A program made the translations under genes and the position numbers. Below the pieces are notes generated by a model. It was not told the DNA's origin. It was given only the letters and a program-made list of their open reading frames with translations, and did no database searches. DNA of 64,000 nt from Terribacillus saccharophilus (GTDB lineage Bacteria; Bacillota; Bacilli; Bacillales; Amphibacillaceae), in contig FOCD01000002.1 in assembly GCA_900110015.1 (NCBI GenBank), positions 62,001 through 126,000 of the forward strand. The letters run 5' to 3'. How positions within the stretch are numbered: the first letter of the stretch is position 1; each line of letters begins with the position of its first letter. Below, one piece after another: positions 47,338 to 58,342 of the stretch.

Positions 47338-47412
47338 ATGTGGAAAACAAACTTGTTAATCAGCGGCAGCATAATAGGATGTGCTTTAGTCACATGGGTA
47401 GCTTCTTTATAA
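47338..47412 (+). CDS. Hydrophobic micro-ORF with strong ribosome-binding site
   Basis: 24 residues: MWKTNLLISGSIIGCALVTW then VASL. It is a single likely membrane helix with one Cys. The ATG lies after GGAGGAGGGG with about five to six bases between, a very strong site, and a terminator follows shortly (47442-47480). Such features make expression plausible. I do not recognise the family. Confidence 0.5.
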   Translation: MWKTNLLISGSIIGCALVTWVASL

Positions 47413-47441
47413 TATTAATTGAAAACGGTATCATTCAGATA

Positions 47442-47480
47442 AAAGGGTAAACCAGCGAAAAGGCAGGTTTATCCTTTTTT
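47442..47480 (+). terminator. Terminator after the micro-ORF
   Basis: AAAGGGTAAACC (47442-47453) pairs with GGTTTATCCTTT (47466-47477) with one G-T, followed by T. It isolates the catalase gene from upstream transcription. Confidence 0.75.
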
Positions 47481-47499
47481 ATTTATCCTTATAATAACT

Positions 47500-47514
47500 T
47501 TATAATAATTATAA
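47500..47514. promoter_or_regulatory. PerR box upstream of katA
   Basis: TTATAATAATTATAA is a perfect 7-1-7 palindrome identical to the PerR consensus TTATAATnATTATAA. It lies just before a probable promoter (-35 TTGATT 47522-47527, -10 TACTAT 47544-47549, 16-base spacer). A half-site TTATAAT overlaps upstream (47489-47495). Confidence 0.88.
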
Positions 47515-47591
47515 ATAAGTATTGATTTTTAATAAAAAGATGTTACTATGTTTATAGATTTACTAAACAATACTTTTCTGAGGTGATTTTC

Positions 47592-49043
47592 TTGGCAGAC
47601 AAAAAACTAACTACTAGCTGGGGTGCTCCAGTTGGAGATAACCAGAATTCACAAACTGCTGGCTCACGTGGACCTACACTGATCCAGGATGTGCATCTTC
47701 TTGAGAAACTAGCACACTTTAACCGTGAACGCGTTCCTGAACGTGTTGTACACGCAAAAGGTGCCGGTGCACATGGTTACTTCGAAGTCACCAATGATGT
47801 TTCTAAATATACAAAAGCAAACTTCCTATCAGAAGTGGGTAAAAAAACAGATATGTTCATCCGTTTCTCTACTGTAGCTGGTGAGCTAGGTTCTGCTGAT
47901 ACAGTACGCGACCCTCGTGGTTTCGCTGTTAAATTCTATACAGAAGAAGGTAACTATGATCTAGTCGGTAATAATACTCCTGTATTCTTTATCCGCGATG
48001 CAATCAAGTTCCCTGACTTTATCCATACACAAAAAAGACATCCGCAAACACACTTGAAAAACCCTGATGCAGTTTGGGATTTCTGGTCTCTATCTCCAGA
48101 GAGCCTGCACCAGGTTAGTATCCTTATGTCTGACCGCGGTATTCCGGCAACATTGCGTAATATGCACGGTTTCGGTTCCCATACATTCAAATGGGTTAAC
48201 GAGCAAGGCGAAGGTGTTTGGGTGAAATATCACTTCAAGACTCAGCAAGGCGTTAAAAACATGGATCCGGCTGTAGCAGCTAAAATTGCTGGTGAGCATC
48301 CAGATTATCATACAGAAGATTTATTCAACGCAATCGAAAACGGCGATTTCCCTGAATGGAAGCTTTATGTTCAAATCATGCCAATGGAAGATGCAAACAC
48401 ATATCGCTTTGATCCATTCGATGTAACAAAAGTATGGTCTCAAAAAGATTACCCGCTAATCGAAGTTGGCCGCATGGTATTGAACCGCAACCCTGAAAAC
48501 TACTTCGCGGAAGTAGAACAAGCTACGTTCTCTCCAGGAACACTTGTACCGGGTATTGATGTATCTCCTGATAAGATGCTTCAAGGTCGTCTGTTTGCTT
48601 ACCATGATGCACACCGTTATCGCGTGGGTGCCAACCACCAAGCACTTCCGATCAACCGTGCGCGTAATGAAGTGAACAACTACCAGCGTGATGGTCAAAT
48701 GCGTTTCGATAACAATGGCGGAAGCGGCGTTTACTATGAGCCGAACAGCTTCAACGGTCCGAAAGAAGACCCTGCAAGCAAAATTGCTCCATTCGAAGTG
48801 TCCGGACAAGCTGACAGCGTCGGTTACGATGAAAACGACCACTACACACAGCCTGGTGATCTTTATCGCCTTATGACTGATGATGAAAAAGCTCGTCTTG
48901 TACAAAACTTCGTTGATGCAATGAAGCCTGTTACAAGAAAAGACATTCTTGAACGCGAAGTAGCTCATATCTACAAAGCAGATAAAGAATGGGGCCAACG
49001 TGTAGCTGACGGCCTAGGAATTGCACTTCCACAGGAAGTTTAA
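47592..49043 (+). CDS. katA: Catalase KatA (clade 3 heme catalase)
   Basis: 483 residues, a small-subunit heme catalase. The catalytic His54 lies in [11 protein letters not shown], Asn in the [20 protein letters not shown] region, and the heme Tyr in [14 protein letters not shown] (near residue 337). The start is TTG at 47592, placed six bases after GAGGTGA; no ATG is near that site. The PerR box upstream implies induction by hydrogen peroxide. It is monocistronic with a terminator. Confidence 0.97.
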   Translation: MADKKLTTSWGAPVGDNQNSQTAGSRGPTLIQDVHLLEKLAHFNRERVPERVVHAKGAGAHGYFEVTNDVSKYTKANFLSEVGKKTDMFIRFSTVAGELGSADTVRDPRGFAVKFYTEEGNYDLVGNNTPVFFIRDAIKFPDFIHTQKRHPQTHLKNPDAVWDFWSLSPESLHQVSILMSDRGIPATLRNMHGFGSHTFKWVNEQGEGVWVKYHFKTQQGVKNMDPAVAAKIAGEHPDYHTEDLFNAIENGDFPEWKLYVQIMPMEDANTYRFDPFDVTKVWSQKDYPLIEVGRMVLNRNPENYFAEVEQATFSPGTLVPGIDVSPDKMLQGRLFAYHDAHRYRVGANHQALPINRARNEVNNYQRDGQMRFDNNGGSGVYYEPNSFNGPKEDPASKIAPFEVSGQADSVGYDENDHYTQPGDLYRLMTDDEKARLVQNFVDAMKPVTRKDILEREVAHIYKADKEWGQRVADGLGIALPQEV

Positions 49044-49054
49044 TAAAGAAAATG

Positions 49055-49091
49055 GGTAGCTGAACGTAAATGTTCAGCTACCCTTTTGTTT
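49055..49091. terminator. Bidirectional terminator between katA and the CPCC gene
   Basis: GGGTAGCTGAAC and GTTCAGCTACCC form a 12-bp perfect stem with a six-base loop, followed by TTTTGTTTTT on the + strand. Confidence 0.9.
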
Positions 49092-49571
49092 TTATATACC
49101 CATGTGATGTAGTACTGGAATCACTTCTTCTCTTTGTTTATAAACCGATGTGTAGAAATTAATCTTTTCAATCTCTTGCCTTGCTTTATCAACAGATTTC
49201 TCCATATGATCAGGTACCTTGCATTCAGATAACCGTTTATCAAGTTCATTTATAGAAATGTTACTCTCTTCAAAGTTATTACATATTTCCCTGACGTGAG
49301 ATAGATTATCCTTAGCAACTCTCCAGGCCGGATCTTTCTTATCATGATTATATAGTTCTCTAGTATATGGAATAACTCGCCTTTTACAAGCTCCAAAATC
49401 CATGTAATTCTTTTGCGCCTCTATAAGAGAAACTGTGTTGGCACCTCCTGCTTCATAAACATGCGCATTTTGGTAAGGATCATCCTCCCAAAAGCATATT
49501 GGACATATATCATATGAACCTTCATCATCTTCCAAAGTTTTATACCCGCAGCAAGTACACATATATAACAT
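49092..49571 (-). CDS. CPCC-family cysteine-rich protein
   Basis: 159 residues. The N-terminus has a zinc-ribbon-like set, CTCCGYKTL then CPICFWEDDPYQN, matching the CPCC domain; many CPCC proteins are only this domain. The remaining 110 residues are helical and charged (NNFEESNISINELDKRLSE) with no motif. CPCC proteins occur in some polymorphic toxin immunity loci, but no toxin gene lies here. The ATG has AGGA upstream. AT-richer codon use than its neighbours may point to transfer (impression by eye). Confidence 0.78.
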   Translation of the reverse strand: MLYMCTCCGYKTLEDDEGSYDICPICFWEDDPYQNAHVYEAGGANTVSLIEAQKNYMDFGACKRRVIPYTRELYNHDKKDPAWRVAKDNLSHVREICNNFEESNISINELDKRLSECKVPDHMEKSVDKARQEIEKINFYTSVYKQREEVIPVLHHMGI

Positions 49572-49609
49572 AATTCCTAATCACTCGCTTTCATTAGCTC
49601 AATTAAAAA

Positions 49610-49635
49610 AGTACACCACTCTAACGTGATGTACT
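49610..49635 (-). terminator. Terminator of murB
   Basis: AGTACAcCAC and GTGaTGTACT form a 10-bp stem with one mismatch. A run of six T follows on the minus strand. Confidence 0.7.
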
Positions 49636-49640
49636 CTTTC

Positions 49641-50561
49641 TCATTTATCTGGAGAATCTCCTATAATCCGTACTTCCCGGTGAAGACTCACATCGAATTT
49701 CTCTTTGACTGTTTCTTGTACGTGTTTGATCAGATTGATGTAATCTGATGCTGTACCATTGTCTACGTTTACCATGAAGCCTGCATGTTTACCTGACACC
49801 TCTACACCGCCGATTCGCGTCAGCTGCAGTCCTGCATCCATGATCAACTTGCCAGCAAAGTGACCTGGTGGGCGCTGGAAGACACTGCCGCAGGATGGAT
49901 ATTCAAGCGGCTGCTTTGATTCACGAAGGAATGTTAGTTCATCCATCTTCGCCTTAATCGCCGTTTGGTCACCATTCTCTAATACGAATGTTGCTTCTAC
50001 AGCGATGTAATTATTCTTCTGCAGAAGGCTGGTACGGTAACTAAGCTCTAATTCTTCACTTGTCATTACCTTACGCTCACCAGTATCCGTTATGACAACT
50101 ACCTGCTCCAATACATCCTTCACTTCTCCGCCATACGCGCCAGCATTCATATACAATGCTCCGCCGATAGAACCAGGAATGCCGCAGGCAAACTCTAATC
50201 CGGTCAAACTAGCATCTAGTGCAATTCTGGAAACATCTATAATCGCTGCACCTGACTGAGCTGTAATCCTGTTACCTTCTACTTTGACTTCATCGAGTTT
50301 CGTCAGGATCATGACCACTCCGCGCAGCCCGCCATCCTGTATAATGACGTTAGATGCATTACCGAGGATCGTCAGCGGTACACCATTTTCTTTTGTATAA
50401 GCAACAACCTGTTCGATTTCCGTGTAACTTCTCGGGAAAACGAGTACATCCGCTTTTCCGCCTACTTTTGTATACGTATAATCTGCAAGCGGCGCTTCTA
50501 TAAGTACATCTGCAGCCTCTAAAAATTGCTTTATGTCTCTTTCCAATGTATTCACATTCAT
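49641..50561 (-). CDS. murB: UDP-N-acetylenolpyruvoylglucosamine reductase MurB
   Basis: 306 residues. A FAD enzyme that makes UDP-N-acetylmuramic acid with NADPH. FAD-binding motifs are [13 protein letters not shown] and [15 protein letters not shown], then [19 protein letters not shown]. The catalytic Ser lies in [11 protein letters not shown], and the last Glu in the HREVRIIG strand. Short type II form. ATGs at 50564 and 50561 lie behind GAGGG; the ATG at 50576 precedes it. It is not in the dcw cluster here. Confidence 0.96.
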   Translation of the reverse strand: MNVNTLERDIKQFLEAADVLIEAPLADYTYTKVGGKADVLVFPRSYTEIEQVVAYTKENGVPLTILGNASNVIIQDGGLRGVVMILTKLDEVKVEGNRITAQSGAAIIDVSRIALDASLTGLEFACGIPGSIGGALYMNAGAYGGEVKDVLEQVVVITDTGERKVMTSEELELSYRTSLLQKNNYIAVEATFVLENGDQTAIKAKMDELTFLRESKQPLEYPSCGSVFQRPPGHFAGKLIMDAGLQLTRIGGVEVSGKHAGFMVNVDNGTASDYINLIKHVQETVKEKFDVSLHREVRIIGDSPDK

Positions 50562-50712
50562 CATATAATCCCTCATTATTGTATTAGCCGCTGTAAATCA
50601 GCGTGCCCCAACCTGTATTGTATACCACATTTCGCACACGTGACAATGCCCTTATTTACCTGTTAGGCCAGACACCTATAGTTTATGCAAAAAAAGAACA
50701 AATGCGCATCAT

Positions 50713-51336
50713 TTACAGCTTAGTACAATGTCCCGTAATCACTTGGTATTGCTCACCGATCAGCTGCCATACACGTGTATAAATAAAGTCACCACTGATT
50801 TTCTCGTCTCCCTCTTGTCCTTCCAAGTGGATACGGGAAATCGTTACGGCTCCATCCTTTGTCGGTTTGATTTGCAGATCGGAACAAGCTACTTTTGTAA
50901 AGCGGACAGCAAGTGTCCGATGTGCCTCCAAATCCATTTCCTTGGTCACATAGCTGCCTTCATGATTGATGAAAACAAGATCATCATGCAAAAATGTATC
51001 CAATGCAAATATATCCCTCGTCTGCATTGCTTCCCGAAGCTCCTGCTCCAGAAGTTCAAACTGATTCGGACTCACGATTTCTTCTGTTTGTTCAATCTGT
51101 TTTGGAGTCACGTTAAGATCTACCTGTTCGAAACGATCAGGTCTCTTAATCTCAATCTCGTCTACAATGGATTCAATCTTAACTATATGAGCGGTAGCAA
51201 TATGTACGTCCCCAATTACGATAAAAGCTTTATTCATCATGCCTTGGTTGTTCGTTATATGCTCTAGTATTTGATGTTCAGGCGCTTCTGTTCGAATTTG
51301 CTCACCTGTTGATAGCGTAATAATTGTTTCATTCAT
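50713..51336 (-). CDS. NTF2-like (DUF4440/SnoaL-type) domain protein
   Basis: 207 residues. The C-terminal 120 or so have the NTF2-like pattern: LLEQELREAMQTRDIFALDTFLHDDLVFINHEG, and a final strand pair RVWQLIGEQYQVITGHCTKL. The N-terminal 75 residues (IITLSTGEQIRTEAPEHQIL) are not recognised; they may form a small separate beta domain. Possibly a ligand-binding or enzymatic protein; no function is known. The ATG has GGAG upstream. It is monocistronic. Confidence 0.75.
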   Translation of the reverse strand: MNETIITLSTGEQIRTEAPEHQILEHITNNQGMMNKAFIVIGDVHIATAHIVKIESIVDEIEIKRPDRFEQVDLNVTPKQIEQTEEIVSPNQFELLEQELREAMQTRDIFALDTFLHDDLVFINHEGSYVTKEMDLEAHRTLAVRFTKVACSDLQIKPTKDGAVTISRIHLEGQEGDEKISGDFIYTRVWQLIGEQYQVITGHCTKL

Positions 51337-51527
51337 GAGTGTTCACTCCGTTCTATTTTTCTTCCGACATAAAGTAACTTTCATAATTGTATCGCGATAC
51401 GAGCACTCAAGGAAATCATATGGTCTATTTTCGCTGACGCAAAAAATAGGAAAAGCTCCTTGGACTGTTTAGAGTAAGCCCTAAAGGGAAGGGATAAACT
51501 ATATATGTAAATCTGGAGGTGTACAAA

Positions 51528-51689
51528 GTGAGTAATGATACGCGCGAATTCCGAACAGGACAAGGTGTACCGCAAACAGGTGTGTATATCTGTCAGTCTG
51601 GTGAAAGAGTTGAAATAAAAGAAAATGATGTGTTCCCTGTATGCCCGACAAAGGGCGAGGAAACAACATGGAAACAAGAAAAAGCGTAA
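51528..51689 (+). CDS. Small YjzC-like protein
   Basis: 53 residues, GTG start at 51528 preceded by GGAGGTG at seven-base spacing. The order RTGQGVPQTGVYICQSG, then IKENDVFPVCPTKGEETTWK, follows the YjzC-like family: RTG..P..G.Y at the start, a Cys, then FPxC and TxWK. Two Cys (YIC, VCP) could bind a metal, inference only. Function unknown. It is convergent with map and a terminator follows. Confidence 0.7.
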   Translation: MSNDTREFRTGQGVPQTGVYICQSGERVEIKENDVFPVCPTKGEETTWKQEKA

Positions 51690-51767
51690 TATGGTGCTGA
51701 GGACTTCTCTCTCTGCACCTCTTTCTTTTTTGGAACAAATTTAAAACTAAATATATCAAGCAGATAA

Positions 51768-51797
51768 AAGGCCGATTTCCAAGTGGGAATCGGCCTT
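51768..51797 (-). terminator. Terminator of map
   Basis: AAGGCCGATT and AATCGGCCTT form a 10-bp perfect stem, extended by CC/GG after a bulge. T-rich sequence follows on the minus strand. Confidence 0.82.
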
Positions 51798-51817
51798 AAA
51801 TAATTCTCCAAAATTCA

Positions 51818-53113
<1,296 letters not shown>

Positions 53114-53208
53114 ATGATATGGGGGCTACAGGAAGTAACCCGTTCTAAATCAGGATAATCAAATCCCAGACAACTTCCATTATAACATCTTTATTAGAAA
53201 ATGCAAGT

Positions 53209-53673
53209 TTAGTAATCGCGGTCACGCACAGCACGATCTACATCGCGTTTCATCTGCTTTTGCTTGAGGTCTTCACGCTTATCATATTTCTTCTTACCTT
53301 TACCGACACCTAATAATATCTTCGCAAAGCCGTCTTTGATATACATCTTTATCGGCACTAAGGAATAACCTTGCTGCTGCGTCTGACCAATTAGCTTATC
53401 GATCTGTTTGCGGTGCAATAATAGCTTCCTTGTCCTTGTCGGATCGTGATTAAATCGGTTCCCTTGTTCATAAGGGGAGATGTGCATATTGATGATACGC
53501 ACCTCGCCACGGTCAATCCTTGCGAAGCTATCCTTCAAATTTACGCGGCCGGCACGAATCGATTTGATCTCAGTACCTTGCAGGACAATTCCTGCTTCCA
53601 TTGTTTCCTCGATCGCATATTCGAAATTAGCCTTCTTATTCTGTGCGAGTACTCTACCTTGTCCCTTAGCCAT
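53209..53673 (-). CDS. smpB: SsrA-binding protein SmpB
   Basis: 154 residues. An OB-fold protein that binds tmRNA and takes it to stalled ribosomes. Markers are [28 protein letters not shown] in part, [24 protein letters not shown], and a basic C-terminal tail ([13 protein letters not shown]) that enters the decoding centre. AGGAGG precedes the ATG. It is 95 bases upstream of ssrA on the same strand. Confidence 0.97.
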   Translation of the reverse strand: MAKGQGRVLAQNKKANFEYAIEETMEAGIVLQGTEIKSIRAGRVNLKDSFARIDRGEVRIINMHISPYEQGNRFNHDPTRTRKLLLHRKQIDKLIGQTQQQGYSLVPIKMYIKDGFAKILLGVGKGKKKYDKREDLKQKQMKRDVDRAVRDRDY

Positions 53674-53790
53674 AGACTTCTTCCTCCTAACTACGAGCTT
53701 TATTTTATCAGAAACTGTATGATAATCCTAACGATTCATATACTGAATCGGGTATAGACAAGTGATCCCGATCGATTGGAGTGTACATAA

Positions 53791-54651
53791 ATGACAACCA
53801 TTAGACAATTGACAATAAATGATTACCAGGCAGTGCTTGAAATGCAAACAGGTATTGAGGATGACTATGTCCTCCGTATCTTCCCACAGCTGATTGAGAA
53901 TTCAGCCCAAACTTTATTTGGCTTGATAACAGCAGAAGGTATTGCTGCAGTAGCCGGGGTGTACCGTTTACCGAATGGAAATGGGATACTCGGCCGATTG
54001 CGGAGTGATATACGTTTTCACTCCAAAGGAAATGCTACTTCTTTACTGCAGCATATTATTGCGTATTGCGAACAAGACCCAACGATGAATTGGCTCGGTG
54101 CTATCACCCTCAAGTCCAATCTACCTGCGCAGCGGGTGCTTGATAAACTTAATATACAGCCTGAGAGCTCCTTCATCAGTCTGTTGATGAAAGCCCCTGA
54201 AAGATTTATTGTCCCTTCTGCTGCACCTTGGGAATTGATCGAAGGAATAGATACGAAGCGAGCTGTAATCGAACAAGCAGCTGTTGAAGCAAAAGCGGCT
54301 TTCTATCCATATGAGGCATATTTCCCGATTCCTTACGCTTCAGCCATATTAGAGGATGACTATATAGAAAATTTGGCTGTATTCCGTGATCCTAATTCCA
54401 GCCGCATCATGGCGATTCAAGAAGACTATAAGGGGCAGGATATAGCACAAATCCAATATTTCTGGCCAGATGTATTTCAACAAGACGGCTTATGGACTAC
54501 TGTGTTCAACTATCTCAAGCAATCGGACAAGCAGCTGGTACCGCAGCTGGACGTGTCTCCCGAAACTGCCTCCAGCATACCTGCCGCCTTTCGCGACAGC
54601 TTCACGGAAAATAATGATCCTTGGCTTATTTATGGAAAATATATCAGATAA
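53791..54651 (+). CDS. GNAT-like acetyltransferase domain protein
   Basis: 286 residues. The N-terminal 135 have a GNAT pattern: TIRQLTINDYQAVLEMQTGIED, a strand around GLITAEGIAAVAGVYRL, the loop RFHSKGNATSLLQHIIAY in place of the acetyl-CoA motif, and AITLKSNLPAQRVLDKL. The C-terminal half is not recognised and may be a second, degenerate GNAT unit. Substrate unknown. GGAG precedes the ATG. It is divergent from smpB and ends at a terminator facing rnr. Confidence 0.75.
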   Translation: MTTIRQLTINDYQAVLEMQTGIEDDYVLRIFPQLIENSAQTLFGLITAEGIAAVAGVYRLPNGNGILGRLRSDIRFHSKGNATSLLQHIIAYCEQDPTMNWLGAITLKSNLPAQRVLDKLNIQPESSFISLLMKAPERFIVPSAAPWELIEGIDTKRAVIEQAAVEAKAAFYPYEAYFPIPYASAILEDDYIENLAVFRDPNSSRIMAIQEDYKGQDIAQIQYFWPDVFQQDGLWTTVFNYLKQSDKQLVPQLDVSPETASSIPAAFRDSFTENNDPWLIYGKYIR

Positions 54652-54653
54652 CA

Positions 54654-54688
54654 AACGCCCCGACAATAAAGTCGGGGCGTTATTTTTT
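54654..54688. terminator. Terminator between GNAT gene and rnr
   Basis: AACGCCCCGAC and GTCGGGGCGTT form an 11-bp perfect stem with a six-base loop, followed by TATTTTTT on the + strand. The minus strand T-tract is weak. Confidence 0.85.
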
Positions 54689-56975
54689 ATGGTCTTTTTC
54701 TTGTGTTGCGTTTCTTGCTTTTCTTTCCTCTTGCCGGTGGCTTCTTTTTACCTTTGTTCTTCGGCGGACGATGATCACCTGGTTTGTTCTTCTTTTCGGC
54801 TTTAATAATTGTAGGACGGTCACGATTCTCTCGCGGCTTACGCGGCTTCATGCCGACCACTTCGAAATCAATGATACGCTCTTCAATATTTACCTTCACA
54901 ACGCGAATTGTGATTTCATCTCCGATACGGAATTGATTGCCTGTCCGTTCCCCGATCATCGCGTAACGCTTATCATCGAAGTGGTAGAAATCATCTGTCA
55001 GGTAACTGACATGAACCAGACCTTCAATCGTATTCGGTAGCTCGACGAATAATCCGAAGCCTGTGACAGAGCTGATGACACCATCAAATTCCTCACCGAC
55101 TTTATCTTGCATAAATTCTGCCTTTTTCAGATCATCTGTTTCCCGCTCTGCATCGACAGCAGCACGTTCTCGTTCCGAGGACTGTCTCGCGATCTCAGGC
55201 ATCCGTTCTTTCCAGTGATCTTGTGTCTTTTTGTCCAGCTGATTGTTGACAATATACGTACGAATCAACCTGTGCACGATCAAATCCGGATAACGTCGGA
55301 TTGGCGAAGTGAAATGTGTATAGAATTTCGTCGCCAGACCAAAGTGACCCAAGCCTTGCGGATCATATTTCGCCTGCTGCATTGAGCGCAGCATAAGTCG
55401 GTTGATGATCATTTCCTCCTGCGTTCCTCTTACCCGTTCCACGATTTTCTGCAAAGTCTGAGGATGAATATCCGAGGATGATCCTCTGACTGTATAGCCT
55501 AAGCTCGTAATAAACTCGAAGAAATTCTGCAGCTTATCTGGATCCGGATCAGTATGAATCCTGTGGATAGCTGGTACATCCATCCAGTGAAAATGCTCCG
55601 CAACTGTTTCATTGGCAGCAAGCATGAATTCCTCAATCAGCTTCTCTGCAACAGAGCGCTCCCGAAGGATAACATCAATCGCCTTTCCTTCTTCATCAAC
55701 AGCAACTCGCGCTTCTGGGAAATCAAAGTCGATTGCTCCCCGGTCCATCCGCTTCTTACGCAATGCAGCGGCGAGATCCTCCATTTGCTGGAACATAGGA
55801 ACAAGATCCGAATAGCGGTCTTTCAGCTCCTGATCATCCTCTAGCAATATCCGGTTCACATCTCCATATGTCATCCGCTCATTCGTTTTGATGACACTTT
55901 GGTAAATCTCATGTTCCACCACTTCTCCTTGTGGTGTGATCTGCATATCACATGTCAAGGTAAGCCGGTCCACTTGTGGATTAAGAGAACAAATACCATT
56001 GGAAAGACGATGAGGGATCATCGGTATTACACGGTCGACAAGATAGACGCTCGTTGCTCGTTCCAAAGCTTCTTCATCAATTGGAGAGCCTTCTTCCACA
56101 TAATAAGAGACGTCTGCAATGGAAACAACAAGACGATAGTTCCCATTTTCAAGACGGCTGACAGAAACCGCATCATCCAAATCCTTTGCGTCTGCACCAT
56201 CTATGGTAACGGTCATCATATCTCTGATGTCCCGGCGGTTTTCTATCTCTGCAGGATCGATCGTATCTGGTGTATTCGCCGCCTGTTCCAGTACTTCCGG
56301 CGGGAATTCAGTGGAAATGCCATGCTTATAAATGATGGATAGTATATCAATACCCGGGTCGTTCTTATGACCAAGTATGCGAATAACTTCTCCTTCTGCA
56401 CTCATGCGTCCTTCCGGATACTTTGTGATTCTAGCGATGACTTTGTGTCCATCAGTCGCTCCGCCTGATGCTCCACGCGGTATAAAGATATCGTTTGGGA
56501 TACGTTTATCATCGGCAATAAGGAAGCCGAAACGGCCATTATCTTCATATGTACCGACAACCTCCGCTATTGCTCGCTCTAGTATCCGAACAACTTGTCC
56601 TTCGCGGCGCTGTCCGCCCTCGGCCTGATTTTCGATGCGTACCAGCACTATATCATTATTCATGGCAGACTGAAGATCGGAATAGTGGATATAAACATCA
56701 GCTACTCCCTCTTCATCTGGTATGAGGAAAGCAAAGCCTTTTGCATGCATCTGGATCTTTCCTCGCACGAGATTCAATTTTTCAGGCAGACCGAAGCGGT
56801 TGCTTCTCGTTCTTACAAGCTGTCCTTCTGTTTCCAGTTCATTCAGCCCTTTGACAAGGACAGTGAACTCACTTGCTTCATCGAGCGTTAATTGCTCCTC
56901 GATTTCTTCTACTGTTAACGGCTTAGCCGCATTTTCTTTGAAATAAGCCAATATTTTCTGTTTGATTTCTTCCAT
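54687..56975 (-). CDS. rnr: Ribonuclease R
   Basis: 762 residues. A 3'-5' exoribonuclease that degrades structured RNA and, with tmRNA, faulty mRNA. Order: N-terminal HTH-like region ([12 protein letters not shown]), two cold-shock domains, the RNB catalytic domain with the Asp cluster in [16 protein letters not shown], an S1 domain ([21 protein letters not shown]), and a Lys/Arg-rich tail ([19 protein letters not shown]). AAGGTG precedes the ATG. It lies in the conserved secG-est-rnr-smpB-ssrA block. Confidence 0.97.
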   Translation of the reverse strand: MEEIKQKILAYFKENAAKPLTVEEIEEQLTLDEASEFTVLVKGLNELETEGQLVRTRSNRFGLPEKLNLVRGKIQMHAKGFAFLIPDEEGVADVYIHYSDLQSAMNNDIVLVRIENQAEGGQRREGQVVRILERAIAEVVGTYEDNGRFGFLIADDKRIPNDIFIPRGASGGATDGHKVIARITKYPEGRMSAEGEVIRILGHKNDPGIDILSIIYKHGISTEFPPEVLEQAANTPDTIDPAEIENRRDIRDMMTVTIDGADAKDLDDAVSVSRLENGNYRLVVSIADVSYYVEEGSPIDEEALERATSVYLVDRVIPMIPHRLSNGICSLNPQVDRLTLTCDMQITPQGEVVEHEIYQSVIKTNERMTYGDVNRILLEDDQELKDRYSDLVPMFQQMEDLAAALRKKRMDRGAIDFDFPEARVAVDEEGKAIDVILRERSVAEKLIEEFMLAANETVAEHFHWMDVPAIHRIHTDPDPDKLQNFFEFITSLGYTVRGSSSDIHPQTLQKIVERVRGTQEEMIINRLMLRSMQQAKYDPQGLGHFGLATKFYTHFTSPIRRYPDLIVHRLIRTYIVNNQLDKKTQDHWKERMPEIARQSSERERAAVDAERETDDLKKAEFMQDKVGEEFDGVISSVTGFGLFVELPNTIEGLVHVSYLTDDFYHFDDKRYAMIGERTGNQFRIGDEITIRVVKVNIEERIIDFEVVGMKPRKPRENRDRPTIIKAEKKNKPGDHRPPKNKGKKKPPARGKKSKKRNTRKRP

Positions 56976-57019
56976 TATTGCTTCACCTTCTTTTCGGCTC
57001 TTTTTTCATCTAGTATGAA

Positions 57020-57775
57020 CTATTCCCAATCAAGTGATTCGAGAAACTGATACACATCTTCATGCAGCTGTTCCTTTTCTTTCCCCATCGTAATAACGTG
57101 AGAAGAGTTATCGTACCACTTGATTTCTTTCAAATCTGACTCTGCGTGCTCATAAATGAAATTCGCACTTTCCGTGTTGATCATTTGGTCTTCTGTCGCT
57201 TGCACAGCGAACAGCGGTGCATAAATTTCATCTACATGCTTGCTCACATCAGTTATAAATGCTCCCAGACGCTGGAACATATCCGCAGTGGCAGGTGCCT
57301 CCATCAATTCAGCTAGTTCCTGCTCTATCGCCTGATTATCTTTTCCTTGCAGCTGTTTATGTTGTCTTGCATATAGCTTGAATCCTTTATTCAACTGGGT
57401 TTCGTTATCAAAGAACATCGGCGAACACATTGTTATAATGCCTTTTACAGGATACGAATAGGCAAGTTTTAAACCAAGTACTCCGCCAAGGGACAATCCA
57501 GCTACAGCTATTTTTTCATAACCTTTATCCTTCAGCTCCTGGTAAGCTGCCTGAACGTCCTCCCACCACTCATCAGAATTCGATGCAACGATATCATCAG
57601 GTGTTTTCCCATGACCGCGATAAATTGGAGCGTGAGCAGTGTACCCTTTCCCAGCAAGAAAACGGCCCATCATCCGCACATCAGCTGAATGACCAGTAAA
57701 GCCGTGCAGCAGCAGAACAGCTCGATCTCCTTTCCCCTCAAATGTGAACGGCTCTGGCTGTTTCATTGTGACCAT
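57020..57775 (-). CDS. Carboxylesterase (Est30/YvaK type)
   Basis: 251 residues, alpha/beta hydrolase fold. The oxyanion region is LLLHGFTGHSADVR, the nucleophile Ser95 lies in GLSLGG, the Asp in QATEDQMI and the His in NSSHVITM. This matches the small monoacylglycerol-lipase-like carboxylesterases encoded between secG and rnr in Bacillus (yvaK, Est30 of Geobacillus). The natural substrate is not settled. GGGGAG precedes the ATG at six-base spacing. Confidence 0.93.
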   Translation of the reverse strand: MVTMKQPEPFTFEGKGDRAVLLLHGFTGHSADVRMMGRFLAGKGYTAHAPIYRGHGKTPDDIVASNSDEWWEDVQAAYQELKDKGYEKIAVAGLSLGGVLGLKLAYSYPVKGIITMCSPMFFDNETQLNKGFKLYARQHKQLQGKDNQAIEQELAELMEAPATADMFQRLGAFITDVSKHVDEIYAPLFAVQATEDQMINTESANFIYEHAESDLKEIKWYDNSSHVITMGKEKEQLHEDVYQFLESLDWE

Positions 57776-57895
57776 ATGTATCTCCCCTGTTATTTCTATA
57801 TTATATAGTAGGTTTCCGCATTAGTTTTCCCTTCATCGGGAATAAATAATCCCCCACCACAGAAGTTGTGACGAGGGATGAAATTGGCTATTTGA

Positions 57896-58129
57896 TTATT
57901 GCAAGACGTACGCCAAAAGGAACGTCAAAATGAAAAGAATTACTCCTGTAACAATTGTTCCACGATGGAGGAACAAGTCCAGTCCACGGGCTTTCTGTTT
58001 ACCGAACAATTGCTCTGCCCCGCCAGATATCGCTCCGGACAAACCTGCACTCTTACCAGATTGTAAAAGGACTAACGCGATAAGCGCAATGGCATCGATT
58101 ATTAATAGAACTACTAAAGTTGTCTGCAT
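57896..58129 (-). CDS. secG: Protein translocase subunit SecG
   Basis: 77 residues with two membrane helices. Features: [32 protein letters not shown], the conserved LLQSGK-GL-GAI-GG loop, then a second helix [19 protein letters not shown]. It aids SecYEG protein export. GGAGGTG precedes the ATG. First gene of the secG-est-rnr-smpB-ssrA block. Confidence 0.96.
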   Translation of the reverse strand: MQTTLVVLLIIDAIALIALVLLQSGKSAGLSGAISGGAEQLFGKQKARGLDLFLHRGTIVTGVILFILTFLLAYVLQ

Positions 58130-58284
58130 CCCAGCACCTCCTATAACAGCAAATACCTATGTCAACTGTAGCATACGTGTCAGATAATTGGCAAGATGTT
58201 CTTGTCCAATCGACGATATGCGACAAAACTATGAACTATTATTGCAGAAAATGAATTTATATGGAGATTTTTGAACTTTTTTGG

Positions 58285-58313
58285 TTGCAAGCTGAAACCG
58301 TTTCCTTTATAGT
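58285..58313 (+). promoter_or_regulatory. fru operon promoter with internal cre-like site
   Basis: -35 TTGCAA (58285-58290) and -10 TATAGT (58308-58313) have a 17-base spacer. The spacer holds TGAAACCGTTTCCT (58293-58306), close to the CcpA catabolite element TGAAARCGYTTTCA. Placement between -35 and -10 fits repression (inference). Confidence 0.75.
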
Positions 58314-58342
58314 GTACTTAAGTTCAGGAGGAGGTTATGGAA

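Noticed and set aside
57846-57880. Possible terminator hairpin after secG (CCCCCACCACA / GTTGTG)
   Set aside because: The stem is imperfect and no T-tract follows on the minus strand, so it is not listed.
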